Positions 17,381 through 27,050 are shown, numbered from the stretch's first letter. The stretch is 64,000 bases of DNA from CAWGYT01 sp963826795 (GCA_963826795.1 CAWGYT010000018.1:372001-436000); one strand, 5' to 3'. Made by a program: numbers and translations. The notes: a model not told the origin generated them from the letters alone.

Positions 17381-20300
17381 ATGAGATGCAGGAGGCTCGG
17401 GGGCGTGCATGACGCCGCTCCGTTCATCACCGACATCCGCGGCCGAGTGGTCGGCGCGGCGGGCCGCCAGCTGGCCGTGGCGATTGTCTTCTGGCTCGGG
17501 CTGTTGCGCGTCTCAACCTCGCTTGGGACGGACCCGGAACCGTCTGCTTGGCCAAGTCGTTTTCAACAGGACGCCAACCTGTTCGACGTCTGTTTTGTGA
17601 ATCCGCAAGTGGGTTGGGCCGTCGGCGATCGCGGAACGATCCTGAACACGCGGGACGGGGGTCAGTCCTGGAGGCTGCAGCGATGCCCCGTCGGTTGCCG
17701 GTTGGAATCGGTCAGTTTTATTGATCCGTCGCAGGGCTGGATTGCCGGAGGCTGGACGGTCCCGTACACGCATCGCTCCGTCGGAGTGGTGCTCCGGACG
17801 ACCGACGGCGGTGAGACCTGGGAGTTGACGCAGCGAGAACTGTTGCCTTGGCTGACGGGAGTCCACTTTCGCGACGAGAAGCACGGTCTCGTGTGGGGCT
17901 ATCCGTCCGCGATGTATCCTGCCGGGATCCTGGAAAGCCGCGACGCGGGCGCTCATTGGAGCCCGCGGCCGGGCCATACCACCGGGTGGATCGATGCCGC
18001 GGTGGACGAGCGTGGACAAGGCCTGCTGTTGGAACGTAGCGGCCAACTGGCCCATCTCGGCCCGGACGAGCTGGCACGACTGGGTCCGGCCGGTGAGGAC
18101 AGTCGACTCCCGCAGCAGATTCAGTTGACGCCACAGGGACTCGGTTTGCTGAGCGGCAATCAGGGACTGGTGCGAATTCGTGAAGGTCGAGCTGGCTCGT
18201 GGCAGATCCCGCGCCACCTGCCGGATTCGGCGGTGCTGGCCGAGTTCGATTGGTTGGCGATCGACGCGATCGACGATCGGATTTGGGTGGCCGGAGTGCC
18301 CGGGACGAGCGTCCTCCATTCGCCGGACGCCGGTCATCGCTGGGAATTGCTCGCGACGGGCCAGTCGTTGCCGATTCACGCCCTGGATTTCGTCGATGCC
18401 GAGAACGGTTGGGCGGTGGGGGCACTCGGGATGATCCTGGCCACGCACGACGGAGGACGCACCTGGGAGGTCCAGCAAGGTGCGGGAAGGCGATTGGCCG
18501 TGATGGGAGTCTTTGGACAACCCGAACTGATTCCTTGGGAACTGGTCGCCCAGGTGGCGGCGGGCGAAGGCTATTTCATGTCCTTGGAGATCCTTTCGGC
18601 GAGCCCCGCGATGCGTTCGCGGACTGGCACGACCCCGCCCCCAACCCGACTACATGAGGCCACGACGCGACTGGGCGGGTCGGGTGCGAACTTGATTCAG
18701 GCGTTGCCAGCCCCGGACGTGCGACTGGCGCTCTCGTCAGCCCAGCTTCGCGCGCAATGGGATCAGGCCATCCAAGGCGATAGCCTGGCGCAGGTCACGG
18801 AATATCTCGTTCGGCAATTTCGGACCTGGCAACCCGACCTCGTCGTGCTGGCCGATTCCAGTGAATTGGATCGCGGAATCTCTGAGCTGACGCGGCAGGT
18901 CGTGCTGGAGTCCACGGAACGGGCCGCGGACCCGGGACAATTTCCTCAACAGCTTGCGGCCGGACTGCCAACCTGGCGCGTTGCGCGTCTCGAGTCTTGA
19001 GCGGGACGAGGCGAGCCAAGGTTATCCGATCAGCCGGACTCGCCTCGTTCTGGGACTGGGCAGCACGGTAGCGGACCTGGCGGATCAAGCCCGCGCCAAG
19101 CTGGAGGCAAACCACCAACCCGGCCCCGAGCGATTGGCCTTACGACTGATCGACGGGCAAGGCCGAGGTGATCGCAGCCTGTTCGCCGCGTCGGCCTCCA
19201 CGTCGGCCGCTACCACGCGCCGGGCGGAGGGAGAGTTGGCCGCGGATCCACGGAGTCGCAGTCGCGAGGCGGAGCAGCGGCGGAATCTGGAAGCCCTGTT
19301 GCAGCACGTCTCGGTTTCGCAACCGGCAGTTTGGCAGCAGGCGATGCACCTGGCGGCGGAACTTCCGCCGCAGCAGCGGGACGAGCTGTTCTGGGCGGCG
19401 GCGGCCGACAGTTTGCGACGGGGCCAGACGTCATTGGGCCTGGAGCTGTTGCAGGAATTGCAGCGAAACGGCTCCCAGACGGCTGTGACGGAAGCCGCTC
19501 GGTTGCAGCTTTTCTGGTATCTGGCCAGCCAGGAGGCCTCGCTGCACTGGCCCCTGCCACCGAACGCGTCGGTCCGCCAAGTGGCGAAATTCGGCCAACT
19601 GCAGAGCGAACCGGGCCAAGTCCAGGCAGTTACTTTCGACGCGCCGCTCGATTCCAACCCAGCGGCCGCACTCGCGACGCCATCCGCTGCCGCATTCCCA
19701 GGTGCCAAGGTCCGGTCCGCCGCCGACGCCCAGTCGCTGGAGGAGCGCGTGAAACGTGCACGACAGATCATCGAGGCCATCGGAGCCGACCAACCTGATT
19801 TGTACTTCGATCCCATGCTGAGGTTTCCCCTGGCCGCACTTGACCAACGGCAAGGCAAGCCAGAAGAGGCCCAACGATTCTGGCGAAGCCAGCTTTCGGG
19901 GCGAACCGATCCCGCGTATCGATCGTGGGCCGCCACCGAACTGGCATTGGCCGAACATCAGGAGGCACTCTCGCGGCCCGTCTGGAATTGTCCACGCGTG
20001 ACGCAGGCGCCGCGCTTGGACGGCCAGTTGAACGATGCGGCCTGGGCCGCCGCTCCGGCTATCGAACTGCGCGACCCGAGTCTCCGCCTACCGGCCCCGC
20101 AGACCGAGGTCCGTTTGGCATATGACAGTCGTTTCCTCTATTTGGCGGCGACATGTGAAAAAACCGCGGCGACGGCCTATCCGAGTCCTACCGTGCGCCA
20201 GCGCGACCAACCCCTGGTCGGTGATCGCCTCGAATTGTTCCTGGACATCGACCGAGACGCCGTGACCTACTGGAGTCTGGGCATTGATTCTCGCGGCTGG

Positions 20301-20552
20301 GTCGTCGATCGACTGCTCGAGGATGTGACGTGGAATCCAACCTGGTATCTGGCTTCCGACGCGGGCGCGGAGACCTGGACCGTCGAAGCAGCCATCCCAT
20401 TGGGCGAGCTCAGCCCCGACCCGGTCGCTCCCGGATCCGTCTGGTGCGTCGGCCTGCAGCGCATTATTCCGGGCGTTGCCTGGCCGACCTGGCTTCAAAC
20501 GGCCCCCGTCGAGAACCAACCCGCAGAATTTGGGCTGCTGATGTTTCGCTGA
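17381..20552 (+). pseudogene. BNR/Ycf48-like propeller, PIG-L-like and CBM9-like fusion protein, split by a +1 frameshift
   Basis: The reconstructed product is ~1055 residues. After a signal anchor come four to five BNR/Ycf48-type blades with GWAVGDRGTI, TTDGGETWE and GWAVGALGMI. Next is a region resembling PIG-L/LmbE deacetylases (GVFGQPELIPWELVAQ) in which the zinc-binding HPDD motif is not kept. The C-terminus is a CBM9/DOMON-like sandwich (APRLDGQLNDAAW, VRLAYDSRFLYLA, GDRLELFLDID). The reading frame stops at 18998-19000 (VARLES stop), but homologous sequence resumes in frame +1 as ERDEASQGYP. The start ATG has GGAGG 8 bases upstream. It is an exported protein, function unknown. The frameshift is likely a sequence error rather than decay, because everything downstream is intact. 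Confidence 0.75.
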
Positions 20553-20590
20553 TCCAGGCAGTCGGCTCCGGCTTGCCATTGAGGGTATCC

Positions 20591-21550
20591 ATGGCGTTCT
20601 TGATCGGGACGGACGAGGCAGGTTATGGACCGAATCTTGGACCGCTGGTGATCGCGGCCAGCGTCTGGCAGACCCGAGAGGCACGAATCGACAAGGATCT
20701 CTACGCCGACCTTGCCCCTTGGGTCACGGACCAACCCGCTTCGTCCCCGACGACCCTGGCAATCGCCGATTCAAAGCGACTGTATCACGGAGGCGGTGAA
20801 CTGGATGGCCTGGAACGCGGCGTATTCGCCGCGATGTCGCTCGTCGGACCTCCCCCGGCAACTTGGCGTGAGCTGCTGGCGAAGATCAGTCCGATCGCGT
20901 GGGCCGACTGCAAGCAACTGCCCTGGTATTCCGACTTCGATCGGTCTCTGCCCACGGGCCGGGGAATCGAGTTCCCTGCCGATTGGCTCGCCGCCTGGAA
21001 GGCTGACCAGCGGCAAAAATCGATTCGTCTGGTCGCGATCCGCGCAAGATTGGTGTTCCCGCCGGAATTTAACCTGGCCGTCACTCAGCTCGACTCCAAG
21101 GGCACATTGCTGTCGCACGCGACGCTGGACTTGATTGCCGAGCTAATCGCGGAATTGCCGAACGAGTCCTTGCGGATCGTGTGTGACAAACACGGCGGCC
21201 GCAACCACTATGGGCCACTGCTGCAGCCGCGATTCGAGGACCGGCTGGTTCGTGTCGTGCAGGAAAGCCGAGCCTTAAGTTGTTACGAGGTCGGGATGTC
21301 GGACCGGTCGATTCGGATTAGTTTTCAGGCGCGGGGCGAGACCTTTTTACCTTCCGCCCTGGCCTCGATGATGGCCAAGTACGTGCGCGAGCTGTGTATG
21401 CAGGCCGTGAATCAGTTCTGGCGGCAGCACCTGCCCGATCTCAAGCCGACGGCGGGATATCCAGCCGATGCCCGCCGTTTTCGCCAGGCCATCGAGCCCG
21501 TCCGACGTCGCCTGGGCATTGACGAATCGCAATTTTGGCGCTGCCGCTGA
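20591..21550 (+). CDS. Divergent RNase HII-like protein
   Basis: The 319-residue protein carries, in order, the marks of a type 2 RNase H: GTDEAGYGPNLGP (D8, E9; most enzymes have an Arg in place of Y12), IADSKRL (D60), an acidic residue in IVCDKHGG (D199), and ASMMAKYVREL like the SIIAKVxRD helix, then GYPADARRF. About 100 residues longer than RNase HII, it has a large insert between the second and third motifs. If active it would cut RNA of RNA-DNA hybrids or embedded ribonucleotides; it may instead be a specialised paralogue. The start ATG at 20591 follows GAGGG, and upstream in-frame starts overlap the previous gene. Confidence 0.6.
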   Translation: MAFLIGTDEAGYGPNLGPLVIAASVWQTREARIDKDLYADLAPWVTDQPASSPTTLAIADSKRLYHGGGELDGLERGVFAAMSLVGPPPATWRELLAKISPIAWADCKQLPWYSDFDRSLPTGRGIEFPADWLAAWKADQRQKSIRLVAIRARLVFPPEFNLAVTQLDSKGTLLSHATLDLIAELIAELPNESLRIVCDKHGGRNHYGPLLQPRFEDRLVRVVQESRALSCYEVGMSDRSIRISFQARGETFLPSALASMMAKYVRELCMQAVNQFWRQHLPDLKPTAGYPADARRFRQAIEPVRRRLGIDESQFWRCR

Positions 21551-21726
21551 GGCCGCTGGCAACTTTTTGCAAGCCCCGCCTGGAACGCGGGGTGACTTCG
21601 CGAGGGAGACGTCGGGGTGCGGGCGCCGGAATGGCATGGGCCTTTCGACGCGCGAGCGGGTGACTGGACCATCGAGGAGTGGCTTCCTACACTAGTGCTG
21701 TGCCGCAGCTTACTTTGGGGTGCGTT

Positions 21727-21821
21727 GGGAAAGGGGTCAGGTCCCAAAAGCCGGAACGGCCCTTCGGGTGCTTCGCACTTTCGGGGACCTCGCCCCTTTT
21801 CCCAAACTAGCCCCTTTTCCC
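21727..21821. repeat. Palindromic REP-like element
   Basis: Left arm AAAGGGG-tca-GGTCCC (21730-21745) pairs with right arm GGGACC-tcg-CCCCTTT (21784-21799), enclosing a smaller hairpin GTGCTTCGCAC. A further CCCCTTTTCCC copy follows at 21811. The core also occurs at 7063-7090. The size and structure suggest a REP element mobilised by a Y1 (RAYT) transposase, not present here. It fills most of the 343-base gap between the RNase HII-like gene and sufU; the rest of the gap holds no gene. Confidence 0.65.
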
Positions 21822-21893
21822 GACCTCGGCGGCCCCGAGGCTGTGACCAACCTCAGCCACGTGCCCCCCTCTCTTGCGTCCCGCATCGATCTC

Positions 21894-22349
21894 ATGGCAT
21901 TCAACGAAGAAGAACTCTATCAGGAACACGTACTGGACCATTTTGAGGATCCGTATCATCGCGGACACTGTGCCCATCCCACGCATGCCCATGAGGACGA
22001 CAACCCGCTGTGCGGAGATGTGGTGCGAATCGAACTTCAAGTTGACGAAGAAGGACGAATTCGCGACGTCTGGTTCGACGGCGACGGGTGTTGTATCAGC
22101 CAGGCATCCGCGTCGATGTTGGTCGAGCGTATGGATGGCAAGACGGTTTCGGAGGTCAAGAATTTTACGGCGGACCAGATGCTGGACCTATTCGGCGCCC
22201 GACTCACGCCCAACCGCCAGAAGTGCTGCCTGCTGTCCTGGCGCGTGCTCCAGTCAGCGATCTATTCGCCCGTCGATGCAGCGGAGGCTCCAGAATCAGG
22301 CGGCCCCACCGCTCATTCCGGTGGCCCTGACTTAGGAGAGGAGACCTGA
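21894..22349 (+). CDS. sufU: Fe-S cluster scaffold / sulfur acceptor SufU
   Basis: The 151-residue SufU/IscU-type protein accepts sulfur from the cysteine desulfurase. Ligands are in place: C40 and D42 (NPLCGD), C66 (GDGCCISQAS) and C111 (RQKCCLLSW); two of the three cysteine sites have an additional adjacent Cys. The 18-20 residue insertion between the second and third Cys typical of SufU is present. ATG 21894 is preferred; the longer frame would include repeat DNA. Its TGA overlaps the ATG of sufS, so the pair is translationally coupled. No sufBCD is seen in the window. Confidence 0.92.
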   Translation: MAFNEEELYQEHVLDHFEDPYHRGHCAHPTHAHEDDNPLCGDVVRIELQVDEEGRIRDVWFDGDGCCISQASASMLVERMDGKTVSEVKNFTADQMLDLFGARLTPNRQKCCLLSWRVLQSAIYSPVDAAEAPESGGPTAHSGGPDLGEET

Positions 22350-23602
22350 TGACTGTCGAGAATCCCACGTTGCCGGTGGACGTTGCGCGTTTGCGGGAAG
22401 ACTTCCCGATCCTGGCCACCACGATGCACGACGACAAACCGCTCGTTTATCTCGACAACGCCGCGACGACACAGCGTCCGCGACAAGTCATTCAGGCGAT
22501 GGTGGACTGCTACGAAACATCGTATGCGAACGTTCACCGCGGAATTCATTGGCTGAGCGACCAGAGCACGGATCTGTACGAGCATGCGCGTCAGAAAGTC
22601 CGCCGGTTGATCAACGCGAAGGAAAGTCGCGAGATCATCTTTACGAGCGGCACGACGGGGAGCATCAATCTGGTGGCCCGCAGTTGGGGTGATGCGTCGG
22701 TCCGGGCGGGCGACGAGATCCTGCTGACGGTTATGGAGCATCACTCGAATCTGGTGCCGTGGCAGCAATTGGCCGAGCGAACGGGCTGTGTCCTTAAGCA
22801 CATTCCCATCACGGATGACGGCCACTTGATGCTGGATGAGTTGCCGCAGCTGTTGACCGAACGGACGAAGCTGGTCTCCATCACCGCCGTATCCAACGTG
22901 CTCGGCACCATCGTCCCGCTGAAAGAGATCATTGCTCAGGCACATGCGGCGGGCGCGCTGGTTCTGGTCGATGCCGCGCAAAGCGCGCCGCACATGACGA
23001 CAGATGTCCAGGACCTGGACGCCGATTTCTTCGCATTCAGCGGACACAAGATGATGGGGCCATCAGGCGTCGGCGTGCTGTATGGGCGAGAGCGTCTGCT
23101 GGACCAGATGCCCCCGTTTCTGGGCGGCGGAAGCATGATTCGGCGGGTCTATCTGGACCGTTTCGAACCGGCCGACTTGCCGGCCAAATTCGAAGCGGGC
23201 ACGCCTCCGATCGTCCCCGCGATTGGCCTGGGAGCCGCCATCGATTATCTGGAAACCGTCGGACTCGACGCGATCCACGCCTACGAAGGCCTGCTGACGT
23301 GCCGAGCTCATGAGGTGCTGGAGGAAGTCGGCGGCGTCCAATTTCTCGGTCCCAGTCCCCAGGAAAAGGCGGGGATTGTGAGCTTTACCGTCAAGGGTGT
23401 CCATGCTCACGACGTGGCTCAATTGCTCGATCGGCAGGGAGTCGCGATTCGGGCCGGCCATCACTGCACGATGCCGCTGCACAAGCGATTGGGAATCGTG
23501 GCGAGTAACCGTGCCAGCTTCTACTTCTACAACACGTTGCAGGAAGTCGAACAACTGGGTCTCGCCCTGCAGTCGGCCAAGGCGGTGTTTCGCCGCCGCT
23601 AA
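22349..23602 (+). CDS. sufS: Cysteine desulfurase SufS
   Basis: The 417-residue group II cysteine desulfurase transfers sulfur from L-cysteine through a PLP-dependent persulfide to SufU. Visible residues are the PLP lysine K234 (SGHKMMGPSG), VDAAQSAPH, and active-site C373 in RAGHHCTMPLH. Length and motifs match SufS rather than IscS. A strong GGAGAGGAG precedes the ATG, which overlaps the sufU stop (TGATG). It provides sulfur for Fe-S enzymes such as the ferredoxin oxidoreductase encoded further on. Confidence 0.95.
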   Translation: MTVENPTLPVDVARLREDFPILATTMHDDKPLVYLDNAATTQRPRQVIQAMVDCYETSYANVHRGIHWLSDQSTDLYEHARQKVRRLINAKESREIIFTSGTTGSINLVARSWGDASVRAGDEILLTVMEHHSNLVPWQQLAERTGCVLKHIPITDDGHLMLDELPQLLTERTKLVSITAVSNVLGTIVPLKEIIAQAHAAGALVLVDAAQSAPHMTTDVQDLDADFFAFSGHKMMGPSGVGVLYGRERLLDQMPPFLGGGSMIRRVYLDRFEPADLPAKFEAGTPPIVPAIGLGAAIDYLETVGLDAIHAYEGLLTCRAHEVLEEVGGVQFLGPSPQEKAGIVSFTVKGVHAHDVAQLLDRQGVAIRAGHHCTMPLHKRLGIVASNRASFYFYNTLQEVEQLGLALQSAKAVFRRR

Positions 23603-23707
23603 ACGGGATCGCGTGGTCGAGGGAAGATCCGACGGTCGGGAGCCTCATTCTCCCGCGCGGCCCTCGAGTGTGCGCACCCTCGCTTTTCGTGCGGTCGAAG
23701 CCCTGCT

Positions 23708-25081
23708 TTAGAAATCGAGTTTGCCGCGCAAGCCACAGACGATCGCGGTGTCGTTGGCGCGGCTGGCCGGTTCCACAAACTGCAAGTCGCCCGTCAGATG
23801 AAACCAAGGCGTCAGCGCCGCGTTGTAGTACAGCTCAACTCCCTGTAAATCCCGTAGTGGCAACACGGGCTCGAACAGCGCCTGCAAATTGCCGCTCAAG
23901 CCGCTGTAGAAATAGCCCACCCCGCACGAATCCGCTGGCCGCGTGGCGGAGAGGCCTTGGCCTTGAAGCGTGACGTAGCCAGCCCACTCGCACGGGCTGG
24001 GATCGTTGTCGGCAATGCCCCAGGAGGTGAGCAGCCCCAGATTGCGCTGGGGGCTGCACGCGTCGACCCACAATTTCTTCTCGTAAAAGTAAGTCAGATT
24101 CCACGCGCCCGTTTGCTCGCCGGCGATGATTTGCCCCGCGTCAGGCAGGAATGCCCAATTCAGCGGATCAAGGGAAGTGTAGGTGCCGCTGGAGTAGCTT
24201 CCCAGAACCGCATGCGAGCCGGGAAGCCCGGCGAAGTTCGTGAAGATCCGCCAGTATCCAATCAGAACCATCCCGTTCTCGAATAAATTGTCGAAGCCGC
24301 TCGTCGTGGGTGAATTGTAGGTATCGAACACGGAGAGAGCTCCCTGGACCCGGCCCTGATCGAGCTTCGTCACGCCCGCGCCAAGGGCACTCAAGGGAAA
24401 GGTTCGTGCGAGCGACAGCGGGATGAGCGTCGAGAAATTCATAAAGCCCGTCAGGCCGCGACCGATTTGGGGATACAGCTGTGTCAACAGATCCAGCGTG
24501 TTGTATTTGCCGGCCGTCACGAGCCACTCCTCGCTCAGCGCCTGATTCACGAGCAAACCGGTGATCGCGGTCGTATTGTCCACCGAGGGGTAAAGCATGT
24601 TGTTGTTCGCAGGAGCAAGTCCCGCAGCCTGGAGGAGAATGGCGTCGCCCAAGCGTGTTTCCGCATGCAGGTTGACGAACAGTCCCTGCCACAAGCCCAG
24701 TTTGTCGCCCTGGAACGTGAAGATGTAGTCCATCTTGCCGCCGTACTCGAATGTCTGCTCGTTTCCTCCGCTGGCCACACCCTGGTAGAACTGGGTCAGC
24801 ATCAAATCCGCGACAATCCCTCGCTGAGCCAAGCTCGACTCCGCGCCGAGCAAGTCGCCAAACAGACGGGGCTGCGTCCAAATCCCGTCTTGGCAACGGT
24901 GACCGCAGGGGACACACCCGCAGGAATCGCAGCCGCAGCAGCCGCACCCGCCCTGGCCGCGAATGACCAGTTCGGGGTCGCCCAGCGTGAGCCCCAGACT
25001 CGCTTCCGAACCCGTCTGACCCCAAAGGATTGGCGACGGAAGAAGGATGATCACGGCAAGGAGGAGGAGGTAGCGGTTCAT
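23708..25081 (-). CDS. OprB-like carbohydrate-selective porin
   Basis: The 457-residue outer membrane protein has a classic signal peptide (MNRYLLLLAVIILLPSP...). The body resembles OprB: RLFGDLLGAESSLAQRGI, a long run of alternating beta strands, and a final strand CGLRGKLDF ending in Phe as in outer-membrane barrels. A short cysteine cluster (GCGCCGCDSCGC) between the signal peptide and barrel is unusual. It likely allows diffusion of sugars across the outer membrane. The start at 25081 rests on AGGGA about 9 bases upstream and the signal peptide; a longer in-frame start at 25195 would bury it. Confidence 0.82.
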   Translation of the reverse strand: MNRYLLLLAVIILLPSPILWGQTGSEASLGLTLGDPELVIRGQGGCGCCGCDSCGCVPCGHRCQDGIWTQPRLFGDLLGAESSLAQRGIVADLMLTQFYQGVASGGNEQTFEYGGKMDYIFTFQGDKLGLWQGLFVNLHAETRLGDAILLQAAGLAPANNNMLYPSVDNTTAITGLLVNQALSEEWLVTAGKYNTLDLLTQLYPQIGRGLTGFMNFSTLIPLSLARTFPLSALGAGVTKLDQGRVQGALSVFDTYNSPTTSGFDNLFENGMVLIGYWRIFTNFAGLPGSHAVLGSYSSGTYTSLDPLNWAFLPDAGQIIAGEQTGAWNLTYFYEKKLWVDACSPQRNLGLLTSWGIADNDPSPCEWAGYVTLQGQGLSATRPADSCGVGYFYSGLSGNLQALFEPVLPLRDLQGVELYYNAALTPWFHLTGDLQFVEPASRANDTAIVCGLRGKLDF

Positions 25082-25535
25082 CGGACAAGTCCCTTCGTCC
25101 AGCGGTGGCATGCGGTGCGACGTCCGGCCGCCGAGCGCACGCAGCGGCATTCGGCTCTGTGTTTTGTCGACCGAAATGAGCGATTCAATACGCACCGTTT
25201 GCTTCGGACCGATCTGTTTTCGGTAACGGCATAATCGTCACGGGATTGGTGACGAACATAACGTTTAATGAAACTGGGCAAGTCGTCGGCATCGCGATCG
25301 CCCGCGGCCGGACGCGCGGTGTCTGCCGCTGGCAGCCCAATTGCGTCCGGCCACGGGATGGGACGTCGAGTCGCCTCTTCCCCAACGGCCCCGCGGCTTG
25401 CTTGGAATACAGATTGTTGACGGGTTGAGCACGGTGTGGCTGCGATCGACCGGCCACGCCCCGATTGTCACGCTGGCACGCGTACAAGCGATCAAGACAG
25501 TTCAAGGTCCTCAGCGTCGTTCTCGTGTGTCTGAC
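25082..25535. other. Intergenic region between porin and regulator
   Basis: The region is 454 bases. The porin promoter is expected here, reading leftward, but no confident promoter hexamers, riboswitch or terminator were found. Short open frames on either strand lack ribosome-binding sites and family resemblance. Confidence 0.4.
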
Positions 25536-26156
25536 CTAGCTGGTCAGACAGGACAAAGGGACGGAGGGACGGATCTCCATGACGAGCCGAACCAACTCGG
25601 CCACCGAACGGGTGTCGGTCTTGTGGAAGATGTTGTGGCGGCGAACCTCAACCGTCCGCAAACTCACGCCCAAACGTTTGGCAATGACCTTGTTGGGCTG
25701 CCCCTGCAGCATCAGCTCGAGTACCTGAATCTCCTTGGGCGTCAACTTCGAGACACGCCGCCGCAGCTCGTGATGGCGCGAATCGACGCGTTGAATCTGT
25801 CGATCCTGGCGGAGTGCGTGTGCCAAGACCTGTCCCAGTTTCGCGTCAGAAACCGGTTTATCCAGGACGGTCACGGCCCCCTGCTGAATGGCCCGCACCG
25901 TCCGCTCGGTATCGGGTCGCGGGGTAAGGAAGAAGATCGGAATTCTCCGCCCCCGATTCAGCAGCGACTGTTGGAACTCCAGACCGCTGATTCCCAGCAG
26001 ATCGAACTCACTGACGATGCAAGCCGGGCGACTGGCAACATGGCCGCTCAACAATTGCTCGGCCGCCAGATAGGTCTGGCAACGGGCACCCAATTGACTG
26101 GCAACGCGGGCCAGCTGCGGGTGCAGCTCTCGATCATCGCTCACCAAATAGATCAT
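25536..26156 (-). CDS. FixJ/NarL-type response regulator with atypical receiver
   Basis: The 206-residue protein begins with a receiver domain (IYLVSDD acidic pair, FFLTPRP threonine, VLDKPVSD lysine) and ends with a LuxR/FixJ helix-turn-helix (LTPKEIQVLELML, NKVIAKRLGVSLRTVE). The phosphoacceptor position, normally Asp in VTDLRMP, is Glu here (IVSEFDL, E50), so it may be constitutively active or regulated without phosphorylation. The ATG at 26156 places the acidic pair where FixJ has it, with GGAAG upstream; an ATG at 26186 is also possible. No histidine kinase lies nearby. Target genes could include the porin transcribed in the same direction. Confidence 0.82.
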   Translation of the reverse strand: MIYLVSDDRELHPQLARVASQLGARCQTYLAAEQLLSGHVASRPACIVSEFDLLGISGLEFQQSLLNRGRRIPIFFLTPRPDTERTVRAIQQGAVTVLDKPVSDAKLGQVLAHALRQDRQIQRVDSRHHELRRRVSKLTPKEIQVLELMLQGQPNKVIAKRLGVSLRTVEVRRHNIFHKTDTRSVAELVRLVMEIRPSVPLSCLTS

Positions 26157-26475
26157 GGAAACCGCTTCCATTGGTTTAACCCCCATGGCAGAAAGTGTTT
26201 TCGTGCGTCCGACCTTGACGTTGGGCTTGAGTTCCTTGCCCCGTCGCTCCTGCTAGTAACGCGACGTGGGCTGCGCTGATCCGCATCGAATTCGCCGTTT
26301 TCGGGGTAGATTTTCGCGCGAGTTCCGTTCTCTGAACGGCGGTCAAGCGCCCCGGTCCAGTGCGCCAGGCGGACCTGTCAGGGGCGAGAACTCGGCGGCG
26401 GCGAGGGCAGACATGGCAAGGACCGGCCTTTAGAATATGGAGTGAGCTTTCTGCGCCTTCTTCGGGGTCCGGTCC
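26157..26475. other. Divergent intergenic region
   Basis: This ~320-base region separates the leftward regulator from the rightward sigma factor gene and should carry both promoters. Nothing else is recognisable; no ORF with a ribosome-binding site was seen. Confidence 0.4.
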
Positions 26476-27050
26476 ATGTCCTCGCACGATTCGACGAACA
26501 CAACTCAGTTGTTGGGCGAATTAAGCCGTGGCGATGCGTCGGCGGCGGACCGCTTGTTGCCCCTGCTGTACGAGGAGTTTCGCCATCTCGCAGCCAACTA
26601 TTTGCGTCGCGAACCGCCCGGTAATACGTTGCAGCCGACGGCGCTGGTGCACGAGGCGTACCTGAAGCTGGTCGACCAGCACCGCGTCGACTGGAAGGGA
26701 CGCACTCATTTTTTTGCGGTCGGGCGCAAGTCATGCGTCGAATCCTCGTCGACCACGCGCGGGCACGGTTGCGTGACAAGCGAGGGGGTGGCCGCCACCG
26801 AATCGAATTGAAAGACGATCTGACGGTCTCCCGAGAAAAGGAAGAAGACTTGCTCACCGTCGACGAGGCGCTCAGCAAACTCGCGCAAGTCGATCCCCGA
26901 CAGGCATCGATCGTCGAAATGCGTTTCTTCGGCGGACTGACGGTCGCCGAAGTCGCGGAGGTACTGGGCGTTTCGAAACGCACGGTCGAGGCGGAATGGA
27001 CGATGGTCCGCGCCTGGTTGCGGCGGGAGCTGAGCGAGGAAGGGTGTTGA
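26476..27050 (+). pseudogene. ECF sigma factor (planctomycete type), one-base frameshift
   Basis: The reconstructed ~190-residue RNA polymerase sigma factor has region 2 features (LLPLLYEEFRHLAANYLRRE, LVHEAYLKLV, THFFAVG) in the first frame and region 4 (SIVEMRFFGGLTVAEVAEVLGVSKRTVE) in the next. At 26722-26724 the sequence has GGG where the family phrase FFAVGAQVMRRILVDHAR needs GGGG; adding a single G restores one frame. A homopolymer error is therefore the simplest explanation. Its TGA overlaps the ATG of the kinase gene, indicating coupled translation. Such sigma factors in planctomycetes are often paired with Ser/Thr kinases. Confidence 0.85.

Noticed and set aside
18990..19005. Programmed +1 frameshift at TCT TGA in the BNR gene
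   Set aside because: The slippery codon does not match the known CTT TGA arrangement of prfB, and no upstream Shine-Dalgarno-like stimulator is seen; other indels in the window make a sequence error more likely.
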